Of a stretch of DNA of 64,000 nucleotides, positions 21,601 through 32,843 are shown piece by piece. Below the pieces are notes generated by a model. The model worked only from the letters and a program-made list of their open reading frames with translations. It searched no databases and was not told the DNA's origin. The DNA is from Chaunax sp. Z400 (lineage: Eukaryota > Chordata > Actinopteri > Lophiiformes > Chaunacidae): positions 30,330,399 to 30,394,398 of the forward strand of contig CM075195.1 in assembly GCA_037577475.1 (NCBI GenBank), read 5' to 3'. A program made the position numbers and the translations under genes. Position 1 is the stretch's first letter; every line of letters starts with the position of its first letter.

Positions 21601-23084
21601 CTGGATTACTTAAAAAGCTACTAACCAAATTTCAGTATATTTGATAGTGTTGGGCCGAGCCCGACCCAGATGTAGATCCAGATTGAGGATTTTTCTTCCA
21701 ACATTGTGGGATTTTTCAACATTTTCATTAATATCTTGAAAAGCAATATTCCAATCTAAATGATAAAACGAAACCCTGCTTAGGGGACCTGTTATGGACA
21801 AGAGCCTACTGATATGGATCCAGATCATATTGGGAATATGGCTCACCGTTTTGTCTTGTGCTAGCACCCTGCTAACATGCTAAAGTCAGTTTCAGCATCA
21901 CTTTTTGGTGCTCTGTCACAATATCTGTCTAAATGTTGACAGTCCTGGTTCTGAGAGGTCACAGTGGTTTCTGACATGTTTACGCATCTCTGATGTTTAA
22001 ATACATTTAAAGAGATGATAGTTCTGGAAAGAGGAGGTCTCCCTGTTTCCATGGCACGTGTCCATGTTGACTGAAGGGATGGATGGAGAGAGGGGGAGAG
22101 GTTAAACTCATATCCTGACATCATCACCATTCATTCTTCTGGGGAGAAAAACACGAATCAAAGTGAATCAACAAACCAACATTTTCACCGAACCGTCAGA
22201 GCATCAGCGTTTGTCAGCCATGACTTTAAGTGATGAGCGTCCTTCAGAGTTCAGCCCTAAAGAGTCCAGAAACAAACTACTTTATGTAAACAAAATACAG
22301 AATATATCAGTAAAATATCTGGTGCCCCAAATAAAAAAATACTTCTCAGGTTCCTGGTGCTCTGAGGCATCTGTCTCAAGCCATCTGATCCTTTATTTTT
22401 AATCTGACCACAGGTTCCTTCAGTGACTCAGACTGAACTGTCACTTCAAGTCCAGGAGAATCCATGCTCTGATGCCACCAAAAAAAGAATGCGCAGAAAA
22501 CTTTTCCAACTATTTAATTGGACAGAATTTAAATTAACTTATAATCAATCAATCAAACCTCTTTTTGGTTGACATCCAGTCAAAGTGTGCAAAGTTCCAG
22601 GGTGAGAAGCAGTGCTTGCTTTATTGTTGCATTGATTATTTTCAGTGTAACAGTCGATGCCATGGCTCTGAGGCAAGGCGGAGTTGAACCAGCAACTTGG
22701 GTTTACATAGAGATGTCAGTCCGGCCAATCAGCACAGTGGTAGAGAGACACAGACAGAGAGAGAGAGAGAGTGGTGGTATTCAGCTCTGAGTTTAAGAAA
22801 TCAGACTGACATCATTTTAAATTCACCGTTTTAAGGTTGGAACATCAAACAGTTTAGAGGCTCCATCAGAGCAACGAGAACAGACATTTCACCGAAATAT
22901 TCCTCAAATCTAACGGGCACCTCATATGGACTCATAGGGACCAATTGTTGTGGTGCTTGAAATGTTTTTCCAGGTCATCAGAAGTAATATTTTCATGAAA
23001 TAAAAGTGAAGAAGACCTTCATGTAGCTTTAAATGATCAAACGTGTCTGAACCGACCTGTGGCCTCCTCAGCTGCTGCCTGACT

Positions 23085-23838
23085 CTACAGCGTGCTGCTG
23101 AGGATCTCTGAAACCTGGGCATTTGTTTGGTCGTCTGAGTCTACTTCCTGGTTGGAGGCTCCCTCTGGCTCCTCCCCTCCAGACTCCACCAAAACCGACA
23201 CTTCTGCAGCATTCATCTCACGCCAGCTCCTCCTTTTGTTGCCAGGTGACAGCTCCTTACAGGGCTCCACAAAGATCCTTCGGATGTGGGTCCGCGGCTC
23301 CTGCTCTTGCCCCTTTCGGTGCTCCAGGATGCAGGAAGCATGGCTTACGTAGGTGGTGGCACCCTGGACAGAGGGCAACTCCTGGGGCATCGGAAGGTAT
23401 GAGTCCAGCTGCTTGGTGTAGACGCCCTCAGATAAAGATCCGCTGTGACTCTCACCACTGTGACCCCTGAGCCAGCGCTGGGGCCCGCTGAAGTACTGGC
23501 CTGGGTGGCTCCTGGACAGAAGTTTGCGTTTGGCAAGGGCATTGACCCTCGTGGCAGCAACCCCCTCCTGGTGGGTCTTGGAGAGGGAGAGACCCTCCAG
23601 AGTCTTGGTAGTGTCAGACAGTGCCGGGGAGAGAGGGAGGGACAGAGGAAAGTCTTTGGAGAACCTGGGGGACAGGGAGATGGACAGAGAGGTCCTGGAG
23701 AGGGAGGGAGTTGGAGTGATGTCTTTGGACTGAGAGGGGTGGTGGGGGAGGAGGGGGGAGGATAGAGGAGCATCTTTAGACTTAAGATCCTTGCCCAGCG
23801 GTGACAGGGGGAGGTCTTTGGATGGGCAGACGCTGTAC
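23085..23838 (-). CDS. ankfn1: ankfn1 last coding exon (exon 16 here)
   Basis: 754 bp: one base completing an AGG codon, then 250 codons and TAG. The first part is a Ser/Leu/Pro-rich repeat-like tract (SKDLPLSPLGKDLKSKD; SRTSLSISLSPRFSKD). A more conserved tail follows, with LPSVQGATTYVSHASCILEH and GNKRRSWREMNAAEVSVLVE. The protein ends SSTL, which fits a class I PDZ ligand (S/T-x-hydrophobic); that role is inference. Acceptor CTATCAG|G. Confidence 0.9.
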
Positions 23839-23922
23839 CTGATAGACGGAACAAAAACAGAGTTTAGTTTCAGGATCACTGACTGGAGGAATGCTGAAAT
23901 GTGTCGACACTAAAACCATCAC

Positions 23923-24115
23923 CTGAGCTCTTGGACCTGGAGCACATCTGTTGGGCTGCCGCCCAGATAGTACATGGCCTTCTGGGTTAGATCCTGGGGC
24001 GGAGAATAGATCAGGTCCAGCTCACGGGGGCTCAGGGCATCGCAGGAGTCGTAGTCGCTGTCTGTCGGTAGGAAAACCTCAGAGGACCCATCTTCATCTG
24101 AGCCGAGGAGCGAGT
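23923..24115 (-). CDS. ankfn1: ankfn1 exon 15 here
   Basis: 193 bp, acceptor TGTCAG|AC, donor CTCAG|GTGATG, phase in 1 / out 2. Encodes SDEDGSSEVFLPTDSDYDSC then LSPRELDLIYSPPQDLTQKA, an acidic serine-rich stretch typical of the ANKFN1 C-terminal region. Confidence 0.93.
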
Positions 24116-24188
24116 CTGACAGACAGAGTCGGAGTGAACGATTGGTTTTGATCAAGATATTTACACTGTAGCTGCAGTGATGACTCAC

Positions 24189-24408
24189 CACTGATGGCTT
24201 TTCTTCTGTGGAGTTCAGGTGAGGGCGAAGGTGTGGGCAGGTAGTCCATGGTGGAGGAGGTGGAGTCTGTCTTCTGGCTGGAGTCACTCTCTGGAACATT
24301 GGCATCCACCAGGCAGGTGATGGGGACACCACCGTGCGGCTGCTTGTAGCGAGCGTACTGCAGGGCGTCTGTGATCCAGCGGAGATCACGACGCATCTCG
24401 TCCAGTTG
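24189..24408 (-). CDS. ankfn1: ankfn1 exon 14 here
   Basis: 220 bp, acceptor CCGTAG|CAA, donor AGTG|GTGAGT, phase 0 / 1. Encodes QLDEMRRDLRWITDALQYAR then TSSTMDYLPTPSPSPELHRR, both strongly ANKFN1-like. Confidence 0.95.
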
Positions 24409-24641
24409 CTACGGGAGGACAGAGGGACAAACAGGATAAAAACTGAAGCATCTCAAAATGTTGAGTGTGTAGCATTTCTAATGAGGCCAGCTTAAGGTCA
24501 GGTGACACACAGGTGATGTTTGGTTCTAATTAACTTACCATGTAGGTAACCAATGACCCTGTAAGGCTCACCGCTGCATAGAGAAACTATTCTCTAATTA
24601 GTCAGCCACTCGACAGAAAATTCATCTGCAAAAATTTAAAG

Positions 24642-24975
24642 AATTAGGGCCCGAGCACGAGGGTGTCCAGGTCCAGAATGGTTCCTAAAACCAGAGGTGA
24701 AGAAAGCGACTGTTTTTGTAGAGATTATTACTTTTTTGGATCTCATCTGGGTTTCAGGATTTGTTGTGGGAAAAATGACTCTACAGCGCTCCCTAGAGGC
24801 CCCATCGTATGTTTCATCTAGAAGTATAAAATTTGGTCCACGTGTATCAGACCCAAATCTACGAAATGTCTCTTGGAGTCATGATCTAAACCTAACAAGA
24901 AGTCAGCCATTTGAATCTAGCGTACATTTTTCTGACATTTGCAGGTGCTATATTTTAATTCTATGAATGAAACGG
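24642..24975 (+). repeat. GGGCCCGAGCAC repeat fragment in intron
   Basis: AGGGCCCGAGCACGAGGGTG and CAGCGCTCCCTAGAGGCC echo the family that forms the inner part of the element at 37908-39797. A diverged piece with no coding role. Confidence 0.6.
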
Positions 24976-25066
24976 CCTCAGTGATTCTACTCTAAACGTG
25001 GTAACCCTAGCTGAGATGTCCAATGATGTTTCACATCAGACAGAGGAGCCCTCCTGTATATGTTAC

Positions 25067-25233
25067 CTGGATGTAGTCAAGGATCAGCTGGTGTCTCTGT
25101 TTGGCTGTGGTCACCTCACTGTCAGTGATGGCTTCTCGCAGTGCCTGCTGGGTAATAAGGGCATCCAGGTCGAGGACAGAGGACAGGCGACAGTACAGAC
25201 TGATGAACTTGTCTTTGTAGGCACAGAAATGGC
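25067..25233 (-). CDS. ankfn1: ankfn1 exon 13 here
   Basis: 167 bp, acceptor CTTCAG|GC, donor ATCCAG|GTAACA, phase 1 / 0. Encodes DKFISLYCRLSSVLDLDALI then QQALREAITDSEVTTAKQRH, predicted helical. Confidence 0.95.
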
Positions 25234-25295
25234 CTGAAGGATGAAACACAGAGATAAACGTGTAGAAGAGAAGAAGAAGAGAACCAGTCGCGTTA

Positions 25296-25375
25296 ATCCT
25301 CGGCAGCTGAACCAGATGGATTTAAGGTTTGAGGACGTTTCATCATCGAGGCTTCTTCAGTTCTAACTGACTGGT
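25296..25375. repeat. Fragment of GACGTTTCA..GAGGCTTCTTCAG repeat
   Basis: Shares GAGGACGTTTCATCATCGAGGC and CTTCAGTTCTAACTG with longer copies at 32902-33122 and 52896-53180. Abundant fish repeat, class not known to me. Confidence 0.55.
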
Positions 25376-25491
25376 CTCAAGTCATTGGTCACATGATCAG
25401 AGGGTTTGAACATGTGACCAGACATCAGAGTGGAGATGGAGACAGTACTGTGTGATTGACACATTCTTGAGTGTGTGTTGATGTGTGTTAC

Positions 25492-25660
25492 CCAGTTCAA
25501 ACATCTGCAGAGGGAGGTGGAGGAACCCTGACAGGGGGCTGTAGGGGTTGGACTGGCCAGGGGCGGAGCAAACATTGTCAGAAGTAGGCAGCAGTAGCAG
25601 GAAGGAGATGCCGTAACCAAGTTCAACCACCTCCTGACTGTAGAGACGGAAGTGACGGGC
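25492..25660 (-). CDS. ankfn1: ankfn1 exon 12 here
   Basis: 169 bp, acceptor TATTCAG|GCC, donor CTGG|GTAACA, phase 0 / 1. Encodes YSQEVVELGYGISFLLLLPT then GQSNPYSPLSGFLHLPLQMF, a conserved block of the family's C-terminal half. Confidence 0.95.
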
Positions 25661-25675
25661 CTGAATACAACCAAC

Positions 25676-25860
25676 AAAATAACGTTAAATTCTGCATACG
25701 TAGAATATGTACGTAATAATTCTACGTTAGTATTGTGTATTAACGTGTAGAATACGCACTACGTAGTACATATTCATATGTGTATATGTACTACGTATTC
25801 TTCATACGAATACTACGAAGGATATGTAGAATCACGTAAATGAAGGAAACAAAACAATTT
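25676..25860. repeat. TACGTA-rich intronic tract with inverted repeat
   Basis: Dense in TACGTA, CTACGT and ATATGTA words. It contains a perfect 14-bp inverted repeat (25760-25773 and 25784-25797) around a 10-nt loop. Non-coding; lies between exons 12 and 11. Confidence 0.75.
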
Positions 25861-25933
25861 GGATTTCTCTCCTGAAACAAAGGGACCACTAGAGGTCCAT
25901 CTGTCATCTGATGTAAAACATTGGGCGTGTCAC

Positions 25934-26090
25934 CTGGTGGACAGGTACGTTGATGTGTTTCAGCAGAGACTTGATTGCCGTCTGTAGCTCGTAGAACAGT
26001 AAAGGGGTGTGACTTTCAGGCCTGGTTCCCGCCCCGATGTGCTCCTTTTCTCCTGAAGCTGACAGCTTCTGGATCCAATCCCACTCATCC
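25934..26090 (-). CDS. ankfn1: ankfn1 exon 11 here
   Basis: 157 bp, acceptor CTTCAG|G, donor CACCAG|GTGACA, phase 2 / 0. Encodes DEWDWIQKLSASGEKEHI then PLLFYELQTAIKSLLKHINV. Confidence 0.95.
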
Positions 26091-26259
26091 CTGAAGACAC
26101 ACACATTCAGACTCGCAGGTAGACAGGCGAAAGGTGTGAAGGAGTTTGGAGGCCGTGGATATGCACAGTGGGGATTTCCATCTCTGTGGATTAAGCAATA
26201 AGGTCGCCCTGAAGAGCACGCTCTGAGTCAGCTGTCAGTCTGCTGATCCTGAACTCTCC

Positions 26260-26447
26260 TCTACTTTATTTTTTTTAAGTTATTTTTTTTTGGGACAACC
26301 GAAGAAGTGACAGGAAATATAGGAGAGAGAGAAAGGGGGAAGACATGTGGCATGCAGCAAATCGGAATCAAACCCACGGCGACCGCTAGAGGACTATAGC
26401 CCCGGTACATGGGGCGCGCACTCTAACAACTGCGCTATCTGCGCCCC
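26260..26447 (-). mobile_element. tRNA-derived SINE
   Basis: Read on the minus strand it starts GGGGCGCAGATAGCGCAG, with an A-box-like TAGCGCAGTTGTTAGAG (26421-26437) and a B-box-like GGTTTGATTCC (26364-26374). A body containing CTGTCACTTCTTCGG follows, with an A-rich tail (T run on the plus strand near 26265-26291). Polymerase III promoter boxes plus tail define a SINE head derived from a tRNA gene. A second, headless copy is at 4836-4982. Confidence 0.8.
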
Positions 26448-27464
26448 TCTCTCCTCTACTTTAACGACGCTCACCGTGACATCTCATTACGTTTCTGACG
26501 TACAAAACAGGTGGTTACCATGACAACCTACTAAAACATCAGTTTACTGGATTTTTACGCTTTAAACACTGGCCCCAAAAGGACTGAATGACAAATTACT
26601 TCTTAACATTTTCATTTCATATGTCATGTTGAAAGTGGTTTGTGGATTATTTTTGTAAATGTTCTTACGGGTTGTCCTGTTTAGCTCCATGTGGTCCTTG
26701 ACACGTGTCTGTACATATATACTGTAGGACCATCTCTGAATGAGGGACCTTTTGATCTTGTACATAGATCCTGATCCTTAGATTAGCATCTAAATGTTAG
26801 GTGCATAAATGTTACCATCTAAATAAATGTGTTTATTGTTTGACAGTAAATTAAGGACACATGTAGAGACCCTCCTGATTTTATGTAGGGAGCATTGATA
26901 GGCTGTGGACTAATTTTATTGTTACCTAATGTAAAGTGTTTGTGAGACCTTTTGTATTTAATATTTAGATTTATTAAATATGTTGTACAACAAGATGCTG
27001 CTTTTTACATCTGCACCTGTTCATCTACAAATGTATCCTGTCATATTTGGGACTCTATTTTATTAATTGAATTTAACTTTTGGTTCTTTGGGATTGTCAT
27101 TGCTACTTATTGAATATATTTTCGTTGTAGCCTATATTTATTCTTGTTACTGTATGTTTTTTTAAATATTTATGCTACTTACTGTGTAGATGTTTGTATG
27201 TGGTGTATTTGTACTTCTTACTTAATACATATTTGTTTATATTTATGCCTGCTGCTGTATATAAGTTTGTTTATATTGATGCTGTCACCGAGTAACTGTT
27301 CCAGCTCCAGGTGTCTATTGTTATACATGTAATTGCTGTTTGACCATTGAAACTGTTATTTTATGGAGTAATGGCGAATGGTGGCAGATATCAAGCTGCT
27401 CCTTATTTAAGATGGCTTCTCATATAAGCAACATGACCCCAAAGAGTTGTGGGTTTAAGCTCAG
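26448..27464. other. Intron, no feature recognised
   Basis: AT-rich sequence between ankfn1 exons 11 and 10. No gene or named repeat seen. Confidence 0.4.
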
Positions 27465-27665
27465 CTTATTACCCCCGCCAAGGGTTAGGTTCTGTTTTCA
27501 CAGGTGTTTGTCTGTCTGTTAGCAGTAATACACAAAAACCACTGGACGGATTATGATGAAACTGGGTGGATGGGCGGAGTCTGAAATAACTATCAAACTA
27601 ACAATGATCCCAATGTGATTCCAGATTCTAGGGACAGGTTTTCCTGGTCCAGGAGTCACATAATA
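27465..27665 (+). repeat. Dispersed repeat fragment (CCCCCGCCAAGG family)
   Basis: TTACCCCCGCCAAGGGTTAGG, then TGTTTGTCTGTCTGTTAGCAG and CTGGACGGATTATGATGAAAC. Matches the general form of a very common fish repeat and pairs with 15606-15785. Confidence 0.55.
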
Positions 27666-28522
27666 TTTTTGGTCTGGTTCTCAGAGGTTCACCTGCAGAT
27701 GTTTTTTGGTGCTCACCTTTACATGAAGCAGACATGTTTTAGGTCTCTGTCATCACTTGTAGCCTCTTGAATCTGAATGACAGTTAACAGCCTCCGTGTT
27801 TCCATACAGACCAATCTATATCTATTATCTATATGTAATATAGTGACACTTCCCTTATTTAACAAACACAATGCTATTCTCACCACAGATCTTCTTTAAC
27901 TCCTCTGTTCTTTCTGTGAATAAAAGCTTAGTAACTTTATAATGGAACAGTAACTGTCTCTCAGTACAGGACCATGTGATCAGCTGACTTAGACCAGTTT
28001 TCAATGTGGGCGAGACACAGAATCTGAACAAGGGAATCTCTGATCGCTGCCATCTCATGAAATTTAGGAACGACCCCGTTGTGATCTCCAATGCTGACAA
28101 CAGCTCTGTCTGTTAGACTGAACCACCTTCATCTTCCTCTCATCCCATAAAACACAAGCATGGAAGAGTTCCAGAAGCTCCTTTACTATGTCCTGTTAGA
28201 TTCACACCTTCATTAAACTCTCCGTTGTTAAACACAGACACAATGAACACAGTGGTGGTACGCAGAAGCGCTTCTTGTTCTAATACATGTAGCACATCGT
28301 TTATTTTGACTACGCATGAGCCGCCCTGCACATTATGGGACTGTTGATTTTAGGTCACATGACATAATGGGGAAACAGAGCTACCTTAGTGCAGTGTTTA
28401 GTGCTTTATGGAACAATTTTCACAGTTTTTGCAGTTTTAGTGAAAATGGTTTTGTGCATTGCCACCAGAGCACACCATTCCACAATCCACACAATCAATC
28501 CTTTTGATATACAGTATATATA
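27666..28522. other. Intron, no feature recognised
   Basis: No open frame of note and no repeat I can name. Confidence 0.35.
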
Positions 28523-29711
28523 TATACTGAGCAAAATTGGAAATGCATAATTTTAAAAACCCTGTAATTTCTATTCACTAGCCCTAATCTATTGAAACAA
28601 ACAAACATGTGATTCACTGAATATACTTTTTTAAGTACCCACAACCAAAACATGTTAAATCATGAATAACCATCATTTAGTCATAACATAGAAATAACAG
28701 TCATTGGTGTATTTCAGAGTAAACGATGACGTTGGTGAGATTTTTTTCTGCATGATTGAAAAGACCTGGCCAAGGCAATAATTTACCGGGTCTAATTAAT
28801 GTCCTACTGAAACAACTGATGATGTCACGATTCCCGAAAAAACTTATGTGAACGGGCAGTTGGGATGTTATGGTCGGAACTCTGCAGACACGTGTAGCAC
28901 AGATGTTATGGCTGACTGCAAAGTGGACGGAGATCACATTTAGTGACAAGTCCAGATTTAACTTGTAGACAGCTGGTGGTCATTGGCGTTTGTACCATCG
29001 CTGCGGGGACCGCTATCCTGTCGTATAGATCTAGGAAGTGGATCGTTTGGTGGTGGGGTCATGATGTGGGGGGCCACTGCTAATGGATGACGGTCAGAAC
29101 CTTTCCAGATCCACGATACACAGACAGCCATCCGTTACCGAAATACGGTCCTAGGTCCACATGTTATTCCCAGGATACAGCAATCAGGCATCACCTTCAT
29201 GCATGACAATGCCAGACCACATGTGGCTCATGTCTGTCAGGAGTAGCCTACCTGGACCAGAACAATGTTGCTGTCCTTCCTTGGCCAGCATATTCACAGA
29301 TCTCAACCTAATAAGAGCATCTGTGCGACGTTCAGGATCACCGGGTGAGACGGAGAGATCCTGATCCAGCAACACATGAACAACTTGTCACAGCTCTGCA
29401 GGAAGAATGGCATGTCATCCTTGAAGTCCAGAATAACATCTTATCCATTCAGGAGGTGTAAAGTAGTGATAAATGCTGGAGGTAGACACGCACGGTAGTG
29501 ACTATTTTTGTTCTCTGTCTCACCATCCACACTTTCTGACTTGTAAACACTAAGACAAAAATCACTAATCTGCACAAAAATTATTTTTCTGTATGGCTAA
29601 AGGGTGAATAAAGATGTGTGAACGATAATTTGCCTTTGATATTTAATATGAACAGGATGGCATGACATGAAAAAAATATATGCGTTTCCACTGTGTTGTC
29701 TACGTTCAGTA
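28523..29711 (+). mobile_element. Decayed Tc1-like element (family 2)
   Basis: About 1.19 kb from TATACTGAGCAAAATTGGAAAT to GTTTCCACTGTGTTGTCTACGTTCAGTA. The forward strand retains transposase traces: a degenerate catalytic HDNARPHVAHVCQE near 29200-29240. Frames are broken and the gene is dead. It is the most nearly complete of the five copies of this family in the window. Confidence 0.85.
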
Positions 29712-30147
29712 TGTGTTGGTTAAAAGGCGTTCGGGGGAATAATGACCAGTGTGTTTGGGCATAAAAAGGTCAACTATCATCAGCTTCAGGTTCAACATTC
29801 AATAAAAAGTAGTTGATAGTTGTCAACTGGTTTATTAGTATGTAGTCTGCCTGCTGTGTCTACAGGTGGAATGTTTTACCTGTGACGGTAACTGTAGCTT
29901 CACACCTTCACGTGTTCCTGTTTATCTGCTCTATACTCGGATTCCTTCCTCATCGTTTACAACACTGCATTTGTGTTTCTCTCCACAGATCTGTGATTGT
30001 GTGTTCAACGTCTGCTCTGTGTTCACCTCACCTGAGTCATCACCTCTGTCACCTCCGACCGAACAAACAAACCAACCAACCAGGGGCTCATTTAAACAAC
30101 AACGAACCTCAATCTGACCACCAAAATACACAGACTACTACTACTAC

Positions 30148-30200
<53 letters not shown>

Positions 30201-30319
30201 TGGTGATTGTGTGTTGTCATACTGGCAGATTAGCGTCCTTGTTGGCAGAGTGAACGACAACATCTGAGGGGTGGGTGTCATTCGACAAACATCAGGTCTG
30301 TGGTCTATTGCTGTAAATG
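29712..30319. other. Intron with (AC)n microsatellite
   Basis: Holds about 24 AC repeats at 30151-30198. No gene. Confidence 0.6.
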
Positions 30320-30323
30320 TATG

Positions 30324-31251
30324 TGTTGGGCCGCATGGTACAGGCCCCTGAAACAAAGAAAGGCCTGCAGATTCCACAAAGCCTGACTCAGGCCTACATC
30401 TATCTACAAGAGCCTGATAAGACCAGAAGGAGCCAACCTGTAAGACAATGGAGCACAAAAGACTCCATTTTCCAGGCTGCCATGCTGCCTAGGTGTGAAA
30501 TTCCTCCACCAGACTCTTGGCTGTCATTGGAGGAGACCCATGAGGAACCACAGGGGTCCCTCTAAAGTCACCAGGAGTATATAAGTGGGAATTTCTCTCT
30601 GCTAGCTCTCTCTTCTCCTGCTCCTGCTCTTCACCTGGCTCCCAGCCACATCTGCCTCCCAAGGGAGCACCTTTTTCCCTCCTCACCTCCTACCCGCTCT
30701 GTACTCCTGTAAGGACCGGCGCCGCTCCACCCAAGCAGCAGTCCGATCGTCTCCTTGCCAGTCCCAGTAACGATCCCCGTATAACGCACGGAGTGCTCCC
30801 GTACCGCTCTCATCGAAGATAAAAAGGACCGGAGACGACCCCGTGTTTCATCAGCCACGTCAACCCTGCTGTTTTCCTCCGCCGCACTGCGAGAGCCAAC
30901 TAAAGGTGCTCTAAACGCTGTCCCGCCGAGGATCAGCTGAATCTCACGGCAACAGAACAACACAACACTTCGTCAGGACCCGCGACTCATGGACCAAGCC
31001 GGACCACAAAGGACAAAAGGACCTCTTCATCAGCTTCCCTTCTTCTACAAAGTAAGAGGCTGGGCAGAGTAGATTGTTTGTGTATTGTGGACTTGCTGTT
31101 TTTGCTGCTTTAAACTGTTAGAGCTAGCTTTTGTTATTGTGCGCTGATGGTGTTAATCACCGATTGTTGTACGCTGATTGTTGGGATATCCTTCTTTTCC
31201 ACCCATTCTTTTCCTCTACTTCTCTATTTCTTCTCTTTCTCCTTCTTTCTC

Positions 31252-31288
<37 letters not shown>

Positions 31289-31449
31289 ATTCAGGTTTAA
31301 GAGCTTGGTGAGCCCCGGCGCCATTTGCAAGTGTTCAAACTTCGTGGCCATCTCTGAGTACCTCCTCCTCTCTCTTAGATCCTCTCTCGCTCACACACGC
31401 ATACACACACACACACACACACACACATACACACACACACACACACACG

Positions 31450-31486
<37 letters not shown>

Positions 31487-31999
31487 ACACACACATATAA
31501 ACACATCCACACACTCAGAGACAAACACACACATCCACACACACATGCTTGCACCTGCATGATTGTCAGTAGTAGTTGTAGATAACTGAGTTAATTAATT
31601 GAAGTGTGTTGCCTGAAGGTCGATATTGCGAATTTTAATAAACTTTGTTATATTTTAAAGAGAAGTTGTTTGTATTATTTTGCATTAATACTGTTTTAAA
31701 GGCTGGTTGCGAGGGTCAGTGCACGTACTCTTCCCTTCATCGTTCATGTGACACTGAACAGAGTTTGGTTAATTGTTTCCCTGTTTCCAGGGTGGTGCCC
31801 CGTAGTTATTATTAATTTTAATAATAATATTAAATTCAATCGATCATTGATGATCATTTTTCCCTGTCTCCAGGGTGGTGCCCCGTAATCATTATTAATT
31901 TTAGTAATAACATCAAATTCATTAAATAATTAATGATCAGTTTTAATAATCATTAATCACACTCTATTAACCAAATTCGCCCTATTGATAGCCCCAACA
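30324..31999 (+). mobile_element. Solo LTR of a long-LTR retroelement
   Basis: 1676 bp starting TGTTGGGCC and ending GCCCCAACA, flanked by the 4-bp direct repeat TATG (30320-30323 and 32000-32003). A TATA box TATATAA sits at 30578-30584 and AATAAA at 31637-31642, as expected for U3 and the R/U5 end. No coding frame, primer site or second LTR is attached, so it is a recombination remnant. LTRs over 1 kb occur in foamy-like and some Pao/gypsy elements; the family is unassigned. It contains CA runs at about 31255-31286 and 31393-31500. Confidence 0.85.
31393..31545. repeat. CA-rich microsatellite in the solo LTR
   Basis: Interrupted ACACAC blocks with CATACAC and CATCCACACA variants; also a shorter block at 31255-31286. 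The related LTR piece at 34285-35134 has a shorter version. Confidence 0.95.
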
Positions 32000-32003
32000 T
32001 ATG

Positions 32004-32488
32004 TCAACACAGAAAACATGCAGTCGTACACGCAGCCTTTAGTGTGAATTTATTAATTTAATTTAATCAAATTTCTGCTGACACAGACGTGAACAGACGT
32101 CATCAAGTTAATCATCCTTCAGCTCCAAATCCCCAGGATCGATCCTGTGGAATTGTGTTTGTGTCCAGTATTGACTCTTTTGTAGCTCTGTGTTGGTCTC
32201 CACCACCACCAGAGGGAAACACCTTTCTCTTTTGATTCTAAATGCTTACACAAGGTTATCCAGCTAGTCTCTGACTGGGTCTGTCTGCTGCTCATCTTTA
32301 ATCTGAACATGATGTGATGATGACAACATGACAGATCAATGAATACATGACATGTTAGTTTTAAGTGTCAGAGATGATTGATGTGTCTCAGACCCTCTTC
32401 TCATCTTGATATCTCCTTCCTTCTTTATTGATCATATTTATTCTTCGGCAGTGATGTTACTGTAAATCCCTTCAGGGGTGTGACGTAC
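32004..32488. other. Intron, no feature recognised
   Basis: Sequence between the solo LTR and ankfn1 exon 10; no gene or named repeat. Confidence 0.35.
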
Positions 32489-32655
32489 CTCGACACATTG
32501 GCGTTGTCCCGTATGCGGGTGTGACACAGCATGTTGGGGGTCCGCTGGGAGACCAGGACTTTAATCTGGTTTACAGAGCTGCTGAGCTTCAGGTAGCCCA
32601 GGTAGAGGCCTGGGGCCAACCGGTGAGTGCTGTGCCGCTGGTACGCCAAAATGTC
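32489..32655 (-). CDS. ankfn1: ankfn1 exon 10 here
   Basis: 167 bp, acceptor CTCCAG|GAC, donor TCGAG|GTACGT, phase 0 / 2. Encodes HRLAPGLYLGYLKLSSSVNQ then IKVLVSQRTPNMLCHTRIRD, among the most conserved pieces of the family. Confidence 0.96.
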
Positions 32656-32843
32656 CTGGAGGACGAACACAAAATGCTCATTAGACACATAGAAAACTAC
32701 ATCATTCAAAGAATCGTCTTTTATTAGGTTAAGGCTCTAAAGAGACAATGACACATTTAATGTGATGAAGCTAGAGGGGAAGTTAGCGAGTGACATCATC
32801 ACAATATCAAGCATATACTGTATGTAACAGCTTCATATATATA

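Larger units (their letters stand above)
18517..23084 (-). other. Probable ankfn1 3' UTR and flanking DNA
   Basis: Downstream of the stop codon at 23085. No other gene is recognisable. The segment holds a dispersed repeat (20580-20790), TTGG-rich low-complexity DNA (21290-21600) and GA-rich runs near 22750. Its extent as UTR is inference. Confidence 0.4.

Noticed and set aside
26260..26447. tRNA gene
   Set aside because: A and B boxes are present, but no cloverleaf closes and the sequence continues into a SINE body also found at 4836.
31131..31562. Long THTHTH / VCVCVC open frames
   Set aside because: They are translations of CA/TG microsatellites; the same applies at 7120-7390, 29882-30458 and 54530-54991.
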